Assembly (NCBI GenBank): GCA_026874595.1
Contig: JAPPUL010000079.1
Coordinates: 1,607,001 to 1,671,000 of the forward strand
Direction of reading: 5' to 3'
Length of the DNA: 64,000 bases
Source: Sipunculus nudus
Taxonomy: Eukaryota > Annelida > Sipuncula > Golfingiida > Sipunculidae
Part shown: one piece after another, positions 1 through 9,412 of the stretch
Position numbering within the stretch: the stretch's first letter is position 1
Layout: every line of letters begins with the position of its first letter
Program-made: the position numbers and the translations under genes
The notes under the pieces: generated by a model
Told to the model about the DNA's origin: nothing
The model's input: the letters and a program-made list of their open reading frames with translations, nothing else
Database searches by the model: none

Positions 1-640
1 CATTATTAGGTAGGGAAACAGACGATACACTTGCCTCTTGTGATGCCTTGGGTGCAAGTCTTTGTATAGTTGTTATTGTTATTCGTCTTGCCTCGTATTC
101 TGCCTTTTCTTTTGCTTCATTTTCTATCTTTGATACATATTTTTCTGCATCCTTCTGTGCTTCTTTCTTTATGCTTTCTATTAATTTTTGTTTTGCTTGC
201 TCTTTTGTATAATTTGATACTACCTCAAGCTTCTTCTCACATGCAAGCTCTGCATCTTTTAGGGCAAGGTCTCTCTTTTCTATTTTAATTTTTAAGTTAT
301 TAAGCTCTTCTTCTTTTATTTTTAAATCTTTTTCTACTTTGTTACGAGTCCGTATAAAAGCTTCTTCTCTATCCGATAATCTCCTGTTAAGCCTCTTTAG
401 CTCCTGCCTTTGATCCTTTAACTCCTTCTCATTCTCTTGTCGCTCCTTTAATAGCTTATTTTGACCTTCAAGCAATATCTCTTTTCTCTTATTTTCTATC
501 TCCTTATTAGCAAGCTCCAATAACTTATTTCTTTCACTTTCCACTGTCTTTAATCTAAATCTGTCTAATATATATCTTCCGTAATAGCCTATTATAAGAC
601 AAGCTAATACTATCACAATAGTGAATATCGATGGTTCCAA
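1..640 (-). CDS. rny: Ribonuclease Y, N-terminal part (runs off the window)
   Basis: RNase Y is a membrane-anchored endoribonuclease that starts mRNA turnover. Reading leftward from a TTG at 640-638, the frame is open to the window edge (213 codons). An in-frame TAA lies just upstream and an AGGA ribosome site precedes the TTG. Residues 2-20 form one hydrophobic anchor. About 150 residues of charged coiled coil rich in E/K/R/L follow. The visible end (RRITITTIQRLAPKA..., then VSSVSLPNN) matches the family segment just before the KH domain. The KH and HD domains lie outside the window. It sits about 90 bp downstream of gatA on the same strand, so co-transcription is possible. No break is seen in the visible part. 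Confidence 0.88.
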   Translation of the reverse strand, partial: MEPSIFTIVIVLACLIIGYYGRYILDRFRLKTVESERNKLLELANKEIENKRKEILLEGQNKLLKERQENEKELKDQRQELKRLNRRLSDREEAFIRTRNKVEKDLKIKEEELNNLKIKIEKRDLALKDAELACEKKLEVVSNYTKEQAKQKLIESIKKEAQKDAEKYVSKIENEAKEKAEYEARRITITTIQRLAPKASQEASVSSVSLPNN

Positions 641-728
641 TCTATTTTATCCTATACTTTTCCTTATATATATATTTAAAAATTACTCTTTATAAGTTCT
701 AAAGTCAAATATATAAGCTTGCTTTTTA

Positions 729-2165
729 TTAACTGTTCTCAAGCTTATAGGCTATATTTAATATCATATCTTCTGCAAAATAATTACTCATTATCTGAAT
801 GCCTATAGGTAAGTTGTCTTCGTCTTTACCATAGGGTATTGATATCGCAGGAAGGCCTACTACATTTGCACTTGCCGTGAATATATCTGATAAATACATG
901 CTTATAGGATTAGACATTTTCTCACCCAGTTTAAAGGCTGTTGTTGGTGTTGTTGGTGCTAGTATTACATCTACAGCATTAAACGCCTTCTTATAATCAT
1001 CTTGCATTAAACGCCTTACCTTTTGAGCCTTAAGATAATATGCATCATAATAGCCGCTTGAAAGGACATAAGTGCCAAGCATTATTCGACGCTTTACCTC
1101 TTCGCCAAATCCTTTACTACGACTTTTTAGGTATGTCTCAAGCAAATTATCTTCCTTTGACCTGTAACCATAGCGTATGCCATCAAATCTACTTAAATTT
1201 GAACTTGCCTCTGCTGTTGAGATTATATAATATGTGGGAATGCTATACTGGGTATGTGGCAGGCTTATTTCCTTTAGTGTGCATCCAAGCCCTTTAAGTT
1301 TCCCCTTTGCCATCTCAAGACTTTTTTGTATTGGTTTGGGCAAATCTTTTGTGTATTCTTTTGGTATTCCTATTCTTTTGCCTTTTATATCTTTGTTTAA
1401 GTTTTTTGTGTAGTCTAGAACTGTTTTGTCTTTTGTGGTTGAGTCACTATAGTCTTTTCCGCTTATGATGCTTAGTAGTAAAGCGCTATCGTATACTGTA
1501 TTTGTTATAGGTCCTATTTGGTCAAATGATGAGGCATAGGCAACAAGGCCGTATCTTGATACTCGTCCATAGGTCGGCTTAAGCCCAACTACTCCACAAA
1601 ATGCCGCCGGTTGTCTTATTGAACCTCCCGTATCAGAACCAAGAGCAATTGGAACAAATCCAGCACTCACCAATGCCGCACTCCCTCCACTACTACCCCC
1701 CGCTGTCCTATCTAAATCTTTTGGATTCCTTACAGCTCCGTATATTGACCGCTCAGAAGAGGAGCCCATTGCAAATTCGTCCATATTACTTTTTCCAACC
1801 ATCAAAATGCCCGCTTCCTTTAGCTTTTTTACCACCGTTGCGTCAAAGGTTGCTTTGTAGTTTTCAAGTATCTTGGACCCACAACTTGTATTCTCTCCTT
1901 CAATATTTATATTGTCTTTTATTATTATGGGTATTCCAAAAAGCTCGTTTTCTAAGGCTTCTTTGTCCTTGTTTTGCAGCATTTTATCCTTATCTTTTGC
2001 TTCTAGAATCACTTTTTCCTTGAAAACATTCGTTAGGGCGTTTATAGGTTTTTTCTTTGTTTTGTCTTTTTCTATCTTTTCAAGTATTTCCTTTACGAGG
2101 TCAAAACAAGTTGTTTTACCACTTAGAAGCTCTTCTCTTATCGTTTTTACTGTAGCATTTTTCAT
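729..2165 (-). CDS. gatA: Glutamyl-tRNA(Gln)/Asp-tRNA(Asn) amidotransferase subunit A
   Basis: GatA is the amidase subunit of GatCAB. It releases ammonia from glutamine to convert misacylated Glu-tRNA(Gln) or Asp-tRNA(Asn). The amidase-signature features are present: the catalytic Lys in IIIKDNI, the GGSSGGSAAL loop with the cis-Ser, and GSDTGGSIRQPA with the Ser nucleophile, followed by GLKPTYGRVSRYGL. Length (about 478 aa) is normal for the family. I prefer the ATG at 2165, which has GAGAG upstream. A GTG at 2180 would add five residues. gatB and gatC are not in the window, so the subunits are encoded at separate loci. rny lies downstream on the same strand. Confidence 0.95.
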   Translation of the reverse strand: MKNATVKTIREELLSGKTTCFDLVKEILEKIEKDKTKKKPINALTNVFKEKVILEAKDKDKMLQNKDKEALENELFGIPIIIKDNINIEGENTSCGSKILENYKATFDATVVKKLKEAGILMVGKSNMDEFAMGSSSERSIYGAVRNPKDLDRTAGGSSGGSAALVSAGFVPIALGSDTGGSIRQPAAFCGVVGLKPTYGRVSRYGLVAYASSFDQIGPITNTVYDSALLLSIISGKDYSDSTTKDKTVLDYTKNLNKDIKGKRIGIPKEYTKDLPKPIQKSLEMAKGKLKGLGCTLKEISLPHTQYSIPTYYIISTAEASSNLSRFDGIRYGYRSKEDNLLETYLKSRSKGFGEEVKRRIMLGTYVLSSGYYDAYYLKAQKVRRLMQDDYKKAFNAVDVILAPTTPTTAFKLGEKMSNPISMYLSDIFTASANVVGLPAISIPYGKDEDNLPIGIQIMSNYFAEDMILNIAYKLENS

Positions 2166-2322
2166 TTTTAATACTCTCACTATAACTAATTATTTTATTT
2201 ATGTTACTAAAATCAGTTTCCATAATAATCTGGAATACAATATATATTAATCAGAAGATAAAGTCTTCCGACAATAAATTTATCACTTTTTCATTTTTAA
2301 TACTGTTTTGAAGGGAGGCTTT

Positions 2323-4575
2323 TTGTCTAAGAAACATATTATGATCATAGGAGGAGGAATCCTTCAACTACCTGCCATACAAACTGCACGTGATATGGAT
2401 ATAGCAACAATTGTAACTGATTATAATAAGGAAGCAATAGGGTTAAAGTTCGCAGATTATCCGATAATAATGAGTACTCGTGATGTTGAGGGTTGTGTAC
2501 GTGTTGCGCGTACATTTAATGAGCGTATACCAATTGATGGAGTTATGACGGTAGGAACTGATGCCTCTGTTACGGTTGCGGCAGTTTGTGGGGCACTCGG
2601 TCTTATAGGTAATAATTTTGAAAACGCACATGCGGCAACAAACAAACTTAAGATGCGAGAACGTTTTGCTAAATGTGGGGTACCTATACCTCGCTTTGCG
2701 TCTTGTTGGGTATTTGAAGATGCGTACAAGGCATTTTTTAATATAAAGCCACCAGTTGTAGTTAAGCCTACAAATAACATGGGTGCCCGTGGAGTAGTTC
2801 GAGTTTATAGAGAGTCAGAGCTTGAGAGTGCCTTTAATCTTGCAAAAGAAAACTCACCAAGTGGAGAGGTATTGCTTGAGGAGTTTATAGCCGGGGCAGA
2901 GCTTAGTATAGATGCCTTAATCTATAAGGACAATATATATATAGCAGGGATAGCAGATCGTATAATAGAGTATGAGCCATACTTTGTAGAGACAGGACAT
3001 ATATTACCCTCAACGCAAGCCTCCTTTGTAATTGACAATGCAATACAAGTGATGAAAGATGGGATTAGAGCGTTAGGCCTATCCGATGGCGCAGCAAAGG
3101 GAGATATTAAGGTTTTAGAGGATGGTTCTTGCGTAATTATAGAACTTGCGGCACGACTTTCAGGAGGCTTCATGTCCTCTTATACCTATCCATATGCAAC
3201 TGGAGTAAATTTAATAAAGAACGCAATATTAATATCGCTTGGCATGCAGCCCGAACTATTACATCCAATACACAATAAGTTTTCTATGGAACATGCGATT
3301 ATTCCTAAAGAAGGGATAGTAACATCAATTAATGGAGTTGAAAAAGCACGTAAAATAAAGGGAGTTAAGAATATATTTATTGACGTACAGGAGGGGGACG
3401 TAATTAAAAGGCCGACTAATAATGTAGAGAAGGCAGGACATGTAATAGCAATAGGAGACTCAAAAGAAGATGTACTAAAAGCAATAAATAATGCCATTAC
3501 AACGATATCAGTCTCAACTGAGAAAGAGAGTGTAATATCTTTTAGTGAGATTAAGGAAACAGCGATAAAGAAGTTTAATAAGACGTGTTTTGTATGTAAG
3601 GTATGTGATGGTCGTGAGTGTCGGGGTCAGGTGCCTGGGATGGGAGGTATAGGAAGTGGCACATCGTTTTTTAATAATTTAAAGGCGATAAAAAGGTATC
3701 AGATTGTTACGAGTTATATGCATGATGTTAAGGCACCGGATACAAAGTCAACTCTTTTTGGAACAAATGTAAGTGCACCGATATTGGTATCGCCGCTAAC
3801 GGGAGCCAAGACAAATATGGGAGGGGGATTATCGGAGATAGAGTTTATGAAAGCAATAACCCATGGAGCACAGCTATCGGGTTCGATTGGGATGCTAGGA
3901 GACGGAGCAAGTCCGGATAAGTATCTAATAGCCTTAGAAGCGATAAAAGCAGTTAATGGGCGAGGGATAGCGATATTAAAACCGCGAGTATCGCAACATG
4001 AGATAATAAAACGGATACGTGTGCTTGAGGAGGGCGGAGCAATAGGGGTAGGAATAGACATAGACGCAGCTTCATTTATAACGATGAAGCTTAAGAATCA
4101 AGGAGTTGAGAGTAAGAGCTTACAAAAGATAAGAGAGCTAGTAAAGGCGACAAAACTACCTTTTATCCTTAAGGGTATAATGAGCAAGACGGATGCATTA
4201 CGTGCACTAGACACAGGAGCAAGAAGTATAATAGTATCAAATCACGGAGGGCGAGTAATGGATAATATGCCTGGGGGTCTTGATGTACTTGAGGAGATAG
4301 TGGATGCAGTAGGAAAACATGTAATAATAATGGTAGATGGAGGGTTTCGGTTGGGAGAGGATATATTTAAAGGCCTTGCGTTGGGAGCAGATTTTGTATG
4401 TATTGGGCGTCCGGTTGCAATTGGAGCCTATGGAGGTTATGCGCAAGGGGTAAAGTATGTACTAGACAAGCTTAAGGAGGAGTTAAAGAAGGTTATGGTT
4501 TTGACGGGGGCGGGTAATTTAGGAGATATAAGCAAAGGGATGATAAGAAAGGCCCCGCTATATACGAGCAGATAA
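2323..4575 (+). CDS. ATP-grasp / FMN-dependent alpha-hydroxy-acid dehydrogenase fusion protein
   Basis: A protein of about 750 aa with two enzymatic halves. Residues 1 to about 400 look like an ATP-grasp ligase of the PurK/CarB type: an N-terminal MIIGGG Rossmann-like start, VVKPTNNMGARG as the ATP-binding loop, and IELAARLSGGF as the metal-binding strand. The half from about residue 420 is an FMN-dependent alpha-hydroxy-acid dehydrogenase/type-2 IDI-like barrel: a CxxCDGxxCRG...PGMGG cysteine-rich entry, LKGI with a catalytic Lys, SNHGGR, and the phosphate-binding VDGGFR...GADFVCIGRP. The start is TTG 2323, chosen because GGGAGG sits 5 nt upstream; the frame is open back to a TTG at 2308. 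Substrates are unknown. The two domains are normally separate proteins, so a ligase-oxidase or ligase-reductase pairing is inferred. It could also arise from fusion of adjacent genes. Confidence 0.8.
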   Translation: MSKKHIMIIGGGILQLPAIQTARDMDIATIVTDYNKEAIGLKFADYPIIMSTRDVEGCVRVARTFNERIPIDGVMTVGTDASVTVAAVCGALGLIGNNFENAHAATNKLKMRERFAKCGVPIPRFASCWVFEDAYKAFFNIKPPVVVKPTNNMGARGVVRVYRESELESAFNLAKENSPSGEVLLEEFIAGAELSIDALIYKDNIYIAGIADRIIEYEPYFVETGHILPSTQASFVIDNAIQVMKDGIRALGLSDGAAKGDIKVLEDGSCVIIELAARLSGGFMSSYTYPYATGVNLIKNAILISLGMQPELLHPIHNKFSMEHAIIPKEGIVTSINGVEKARKIKGVKNIFIDVQEGDVIKRPTNNVEKAGHVIAIGDSKEDVLKAINNAITTISVSTEKESVISFSEIKETAIKKFNKTCFVCKVCDGRECRGQVPGMGGIGSGTSFFNNLKAIKRYQIVTSYMHDVKAPDTKSTLFGTNVSAPILVSPLTGAKTNMGGGLSEIEFMKAITHGAQLSGSIGMLGDGASPDKYLIALEAIKAVNGRGIAILKPRVSQHEIIKRIRVLEEGGAIGVGIDIDAASFITMKLKNQGVESKSLQKIRELVKATKLPFILKGIMSKTDALRALDTGARSIIVSNHGGRVMDNMPGGLDVLEEIVDAVGKHVIIMVDGGFRLGEDIFKGLALGADFVCIGRPVAIGAYGGYAQGVKYVLDKLKEELKKVMVLTGAGNLGDISKGMIRKAPLYTSR

Positions 4576-4708
4576 TAATTTACGAATATATAGAAAGCAA
4601 ATAAATATAAATAAATATAATAGTTGTTATTTTTAGTAGTTTTGTTAAAGTTAATAAAAGTCATGCAAAAGCACTGATGATAAAAAAGGATAGATAATGT
4701 AAGAAGAT

Positions 4709-5140
4709 ATGAAACTTGAAATAAGAGAAATAATAATAGGAAAACGTATAAGGAAAGATATAGGTGATATAACACTATTACAGGAATCTATACGTTCTCA
4801 TGGGCTTTTAAATCCGATATTGATAAATGATAAGAAGGAGTTAATTGCAGGGGTAAGACGTCTTACAGCGTGTAAGGCTCTTGGTTTTAAGGAAGTTGAT
4901 GTTAGGGTGATAAATCCTGAGAATAATCTAAAGAGGCTCCTAATAGAAAGCGAAGAGAATTTGCTTAGGAAAGAGTTTAATGTAGAGGAGTTATTAATTC
5001 TTGCGCGAGAGAAGGAGAAGTTATTATCCGGCGGCTATGCATCTAGGTTTAGAAGAACGTTAAGGAGCTTGGTCTTATCTATACGTAAAATGTTTATAAA
5101 ATTAATAAATATATTTATGGGTAAGGGGACTAAGAAATAG
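4709..5140 (+). CDS. Small ParB N-terminal (ParB/Srx-fold) domain protein
   Basis: 143 aa. Residues 1-75 match the ParB N-terminal nuclease/CTPase-fold domain: two short strands, LQESIRSHGLLNPILIN, then the GVRRLTACKALG motif corresponding to GERRxxAAxxLG. The rest is a basic helix ending in a Lys-rich tail. It lacks the central HTH and C-terminal dimerisation domain of true chromosome-partition ParB and is not next to parA, so a partition role is doubtful. It lies 15 bp upstream of glgC and is probably co-transcribed with it. The start codon has AGAAG a few bases upstream. The role is unknown. Confidence 0.65.
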   Translation: MKLEIREIIIGKRIRKDIGDITLLQESIRSHGLLNPILINDKKELIAGVRRLTACKALGFKEVDVRVINPENNLKRLLIESEENLLRKEFNVEELLILAREKEKLLSGGYASRFRRTLRSLVLSIRKMFIKLINIFMGKGTKK

Positions 5141-5154
5141 TAATAAGAGGCTAG

Positions 5155-6366
5155 ATGAAAGTACTTGCAATAATACTTGCAGGAGGGAAGCGTCAGGAGT
5201 TAAGCTTACTAGTAAAAGAGCGAAGCAAGGCGGCAGTACCATTTTTCGGTAAATATCGAGTAATAGACTTTGTATTATCAAATTGTGTTAATTCAAATAT
5301 AAGGAAGATAAACGTTGTCGTGCAACATAGGTTTGCGTCGTTGCAAAGACACATAAGAGACGCCTGGAGTATATACTCCCCGACTTTAGGAGAATATATA
5401 GATGTGTATCCGCCGCAACAAAGGATGGGGGAGAGGTTTTATCTTGGGACAGCAGACTCAGTATACCAAAATTTATTTACGATAGAAGATGAGAGTCCAG
5501 ACTACATACTAACGTTATCAGGTGATCATATATATAAGATGGATTATTCGAAGTTAATAGATTTTCATATAGAGAAAGGAGCAAACCTAACGATAGCAAC
5601 ATCAGAGGTATCGGTGAGGGAAGCGAAGTCGTTTGGGGTGGTAGAATATACAAAAGGGAATAAGATAACATCGTTTCGAGAAAAGCCATTAGATTTATAT
5701 AAAGAGGTGGGTGCAGATGAAAGATGTAGAGTTTCTATGGGGCTTTATGTTTTTAGTACAGAGGTACTTAAGGAGATATTTTATACAAGTGCAAAGGATA
5801 ATAAAACGGTACAAGACTTTGGACAACATATAATACCAGACATGGTAAAGAAAGGTGAGGTATATGCATATCCATTTGTTAGAGAGGATAGCAATCCTTG
5901 TTATTGGAACGTTTTAGACTCGGTTGAGAAATATTATGCAGGTAATATGACTATACTAAACAAAGGATGCGAGATAGATTTATATGACATGAGCTGGCCC
6001 TATAGGGCCTATCAGAGTCAAAGTGCACCAACTCGGACCTATATAGAGAGTAGGGGGACAATAATAAACTCATCTATATCAGGGGGAGGAGCGATAGGAG
6101 GGAGTTTAAAGAACTCGATATTGGGAACACATGTGCGTATTGAGGAGGGGGCGGAGGTAGAGGATTCAATATTGTTTGACAACGTGGTAGTGGGTAGGGG
6201 AGCGGTGATAAAGAAAGCGATAATAGATAAAGACATAGAGATAGGAGAAGGGAGAGAGTTAAGCTTCTCGAGAGTGGGGGATTGGACAGAGGCAAAGAGT
6301 TTTGGGAATGAAATCATAGTGCTTGGAAAGGGAGGGAGCTTTAAGGGGAATGGCAGTGTAAGATAG
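5155..6366 (+). CDS. glgC: Glucose-1-phosphate adenylyltransferase (ADP-glucose pyrophosphorylase)
   Basis: Makes ADP-glucose from glucose-1-phosphate and ATP, the committed step of glycogen synthesis. The 403 aa protein opens with AIILAGGKRQELSLLVKERSKAA, a slightly divergent form of the nucleotidyl-transferase LAGG loop (the family normally has GGxGxRLxPLTxxRxKPA). It continues with the family-typical YRVIDFVLSNCVNS, YLGTADSVYQN, LSGDHIYKMDY and EKP segments. The C-terminal quarter is a left-handed beta-helix of hexapeptides (IINSSISGGGAIGG). Length is close to normal for GlgC. The LAGG-loop change (KRQELS) is worth noting because it could alter activity or nucleotide preference. No other glycogen gene is in the window. 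Confidence 0.88.
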   Translation: MKVLAIILAGGKRQELSLLVKERSKAAVPFFGKYRVIDFVLSNCVNSNIRKINVVVQHRFASLQRHIRDAWSIYSPTLGEYIDVYPPQQRMGERFYLGTADSVYQNLFTIEDESPDYILTLSGDHIYKMDYSKLIDFHIEKGANLTIATSEVSVREAKSFGVVEYTKGNKITSFREKPLDLYKEVGADERCRVSMGLYVFSTEVLKEIFYTSAKDNKTVQDFGQHIIPDMVKKGEVYAYPFVREDSNPCYWNVLDSVEKYYAGNMTILNKGCEIDLYDMSWPYRAYQSQSAPTRTYIESRGTIINSSISGGGAIGGSLKNSILGTHVRIEEGAEVEDSILFDNVVVGRGAVIKKAIIDKDIEIGEGRELSFSRVGDWTEAKSFGNEIIVLGKGGSFKGNGSVR

Positions 6367-6458
6367 GAGTTAAAGGTATAAAAGAAAGCTAGCAAGGTAG
6401 AGGAGAAAAGAGGGGGAAGTAAACGAAAGAAAACGGGAAGAGGGAATTATAAGAATAG

Positions 6459-7439
6459 ATGAAAAGCGGCAAAGTATTTTCGGGGATTCAGCCAACAGGG
6501 AGCATCCACATAGGAAACTATCTAGGAGCGATAAAAAACTGGGTAAATCTGTCCAAAGAATACGAATGTATATACGGGGTGGTAGATTACCACGCAATAA
6601 CAGTCAAATACGATGTAAGAACTTTTAAGAGGCGGATACAAGATGTGATATTAGACTTGCTAGCCTGCGGATTAGATGGGAAAAAGGCTCGACTTTTTAT
6701 CCAATCAGATGTAAAAGAGCATACAGAACTCGCCTGGATACTAAGTAGCGTAAGTAGTATGGGGTGGCTTGAGCGGATGACACAGTTTAAGGATAAATCG
6801 AGGCAAAACAAAGAGAATATAAACGCAGGACTATTCACCTATCCTCTATTACAAACAGCAGATATAGTGTTATACAAAGCAAGATATGTGCCAGTGGGCA
6901 GGGATCAGGTACAACATCTTGAGCTTGCCCGAGAGATAGTAAGAACATTTAATCGAGAATATGGTAAAGTTTTGGTAGAGCCGAAAGAGCTTTTAACAGA
7001 AAGTGCTAAGGTATTGGGTCTTTGTGGAGAGAATAAGATGAGTAAGAGCCAAAACAATTATATAGGAATAAACGAGAGTAAAGAAGAGATATGGGAAAAG
7101 CTTAAGAAGGCAAAGACGGATGAGAATCGTAAGAGGCGGACTGATTCTGGCAATCCTTTAGAATGCAATATATATAGTTATCATAAGTTATTTTCGAGTA
7201 AGGAGCTTCAAGCTAAAGTATGGGAAGGGTGTCGTGGAGCCGAGATAGGGTGTATTGATTGTAAAGGCCAGTTGTTAGAGAGTATGTATATAGAGCTTGA
7301 GCCGATACAACAAAGGCGTTTGGAATTATCTTTAAATGTTGCTGGGGTAATGGAGATGATACGTGAGAATGGGAGGGAGTGTAGGAAGGAGGCAAAAGAG
7401 ACTATGCGTGAGGTAAAGGACGCTATGGGTTTAAGATAG
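6459..7439 (+). CDS. trpS: Tryptophanyl-tRNA synthetase
   Basis: Class I aminoacyl-tRNA synthetase charging tRNA(Trp). 326 aa, the usual bacterial length. The HIGH-type signature appears as SIHIGNYLGAIKNW near residue 16. The KMSKS loop is present exactly in ENKMSKSQNN near residue 190. YPLLQTADIVLYKA, just before the VPVGRDQ(V)QHLELAR segment, is typical of bacterial TrpRS. The start ATG at 6459 follows a purine-rich stretch. It lies 92 bp after glgC and 89 bp before glmS in a same-strand housekeeping run. Confidence 0.97.
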   Translation: MKSGKVFSGIQPTGSIHIGNYLGAIKNWVNLSKEYECIYGVVDYHAITVKYDVRTFKRRIQDVILDLLACGLDGKKARLFIQSDVKEHTELAWILSSVSSMGWLERMTQFKDKSRQNKENINAGLFTYPLLQTADIVLYKARYVPVGRDQVQHLELAREIVRTFNREYGKVLVEPKELLTESAKVLGLCGENKMSKSQNNYIGINESKEEIWEKLKKAKTDENRKRRTDSGNPLECNIYSYHKLFSSKELQAKVWEGCRGAEIGCIDCKGQLLESMYIELEPIQQRRLELSLNVAGVMEMIRENGRECRKEAKETMREVKDAMGLR

Positions 7440-7528
7440 AAGGAGATAGTAAGAAGGGAGGATATGGAAGGATATGGAAGGATAACGTTAAAAAAATAGA
7501 GGATTAAAACTGGAGCAAAGAGGGCAAA

Positions 7529-9412
7529 ATGTGTGGAATAATGGGCTATGTGGGAGAGCGACATAGCATACCGAACGTGATAAAAGGGCTTTACAAGATG
7601 GAGTATCGCGGATATGATTCAGCAGGGCTTGCATTTTGTGATAGACAAACGAGAGTAGTTGGAGGTGTGGATGGCGCTATAGAGAGTAGGATAAAGCTAA
7701 TTAAGAAGGAAGGAAAGATAACGTCGCTTGAGGAGAAGGTAAAGGAAGAGGAGAAGGTAAATGAACTTGAATTTGTAGGAGGATGCGGTATAGGACATAC
7801 TCGCTGGGCAACACATGGTGAGGTAACGGATGCAAATTCGCATCCCCACATGGATTGTGGAAATAACTTTGCAGTGGTACATAATGGAATAATAGATAAT
7901 TACGTACGTTTGAAGGAAGCTTTAGAAGGGAAGGGACATATATTTCGAAGTGAGACAGACAGTGAGGTAATAGTCCATTTGATAGAGGATTACTATGCGG
8001 GAGATTTTGAGGAGGCGGTGATAAAAGCGTTGGAGGAGATAGAGGGTACATATGGTCTTATAGTGATGTCAAGCAAACACCCTGACATGTTAATATGTGC
8101 AAGACACGGGAGTCCTGTGGTGATAGGGAGGGGGGAGGCAGAGAGCGTAGTTGCAAGTGATGTTGCGGCACTTTTGAGTTATACATCGGATGTAATATAT
8201 CTAGAAGATGGAGAGATAGCGACTTTAAAGACGAAAACGTTTAGTATACGAGACATGGAAAACCAGAAGGTGGAACGGGTAACAAGTAAAATAAGTCTAA
8301 AGCTTGAGGCTGTAAGCAAAGGAGAGTATCCAACATATATGCTTAAGGAGATATACGAGCAAGGTCAAAGCATAGGTAATGCGATAAAGGGGCGACTTAA
8401 TGTAGTTGGAGGAGATGCGGTATTATCAACATTTATAAACCAGTCAGCGATGGTGCGCGAGCTTGAAAGGATAATAATAATAGGGATGGGCACATCCTAT
8501 CATAGTGGGTTACTGGGCAAATATTATATAGAGGAGATGGCAGGGATCCCAGTGGACGTAGAATACGCATCAGAGTTTCGTTATAGGGGACCTATATTAA
8601 ATAAGAATACGTTAGTAATAGCAATAAGCCAATCTGGGGAGACAGCGGATACATTGGGTGGACTCCGTGAGGCGAAGTTGAAGGGAGCGTTAGTATATTC
8701 AATATGTAATGTTGTTGGGAGTACGATAGCGCGAGAGAGTGATGGTGGAATATTTTTGCATGCAGGGCCTGAGATAGGGGTTGCAAGCACAAAAGCGTTC
8801 ACTTCCCAGTTGGTAGTACTATTATTGATATCGTTATCACTTGGTCGTCGTAAACATCTATCATTGAGTGAGGGTCAAGACATGGTAGAGGCTATAAGTG
8901 GTTTGCCTGAATTAGTGCAGCAGGTTTTAGATAGGAGTGATTGTTTATCTAAGATATCAAGTAATTTTTTAGATTATAAAAGTATGCTTTATCTTGGTAG
9001 GGGATATAATTACGCGGTAGCGCTTGAGGGAGCCTTAAAGCTTAAGGAGATATCGTATATACATGCAGAGGGACTTAATGCATCGGAGCTAAAACATGGT
9101 TCTTTGGCCTTAATAGATGAGAATATGCCGGTGATAGTAATAGTCTTAAAAGATTATCTTTATGAGAAGACACTAACAACGATAGCAGAGATAAAGTCAA
9201 GGAAAGGGATAGTGGTGGCCATAGCAACAGAAGGCGATAAGAAGATATGTAAGCTTGCCGATTATGTATGCTATATTCCCTCCGTGCCTTTTTATATAAC
9301 TCCGATATTGTCGGTAATTCCTCTTCAGTTATTAGCGTATCATATAGCGACTAAAAAAGATTGTGATGTAGACCAACCTAGAAACCTAGCCAAAAGTGTC
9401 ACTGTTGAGTGA
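7529..9412 (+). CDS. glmS: Glutamine-fructose-6-phosphate aminotransferase (isomerizing)
   Basis: Converts fructose-6-phosphate and glutamine into glucosamine-6-phosphate, the first step toward UDP-GlcNAc for peptidoglycan and LPS. 627 aa. The N-terminal glutaminase domain starts MCGIMGYVG with Cys2 as nucleophile, and carries GHTRWATHG and SDTE-like RSETDSEVIVHL. Two SIS domains follow (GMGTSYHSG; ISQSGETADT; GRGYNYAVALEGALKLKEISY). The C-terminus DQPRNLAKSVTVE is the conserved end, so the gene is complete. The 89 bp upstream are too short for a glmS ribozyme and show no recognisable one. The stop codon overlaps the next gene's GTG. Confidence 0.98.
   Translation: MCGIMGYVGERHSIPNVIKGLYKMEYRGYDSAGLAFCDRQTRVVGGVDGAIESRIKLIKKEGKITSLEEKVKEEEKVNELEFVGGCGIGHTRWATHGEVTDANSHPHMDCGNNFAVVHNGIIDNYVRLKEALEGKGHIFRSETDSEVIVHLIEDYYAGDFEEAVIKALEEIEGTYGLIVMSSKHPDMLICARHGSPVVIGRGEAESVVASDVAALLSYTSDVIYLEDGEIATLKTKTFSIRDMENQKVERVTSKISLKLEAVSKGEYPTYMLKEIYEQGQSIGNAIKGRLNVVGGDAVLSTFINQSAMVRELERIIIIGMGTSYHSGLLGKYYIEEMAGIPVDVEYASEFRYRGPILNKNTLVIAISQSGETADTLGGLREAKLKGALVYSICNVVGSTIARESDGGIFLHAGPEIGVASTKAFTSQLVVLLLISLSLGRRKHLSLSEGQDMVEAISGLPELVQQVLDRSDCLSKISSNFLDYKSMLYLGRGYNYAVALEGALKLKEISYIHAEGLNASELKHGSLALIDENMPVIVIVLKDYLYEKTLTTIAEIKSRKGIVVAIATEGDKKICKLADYVCYIPSVPFYITPILSVIPLQLLAYHIATKKDCDVDQPRNLAKSVTVE

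Noticed and set aside
4709-5140. Chromosome partition ParB and nearby replication origin
   Set aside because: Only the N-terminal domain is present, with no parA, no dnaA and no parS-like palindrome seen.
7440-7528. glmS ribozyme/riboswitch
   Set aside because: The leader is under 90 bp and shows none of the ribozyme's paired elements.
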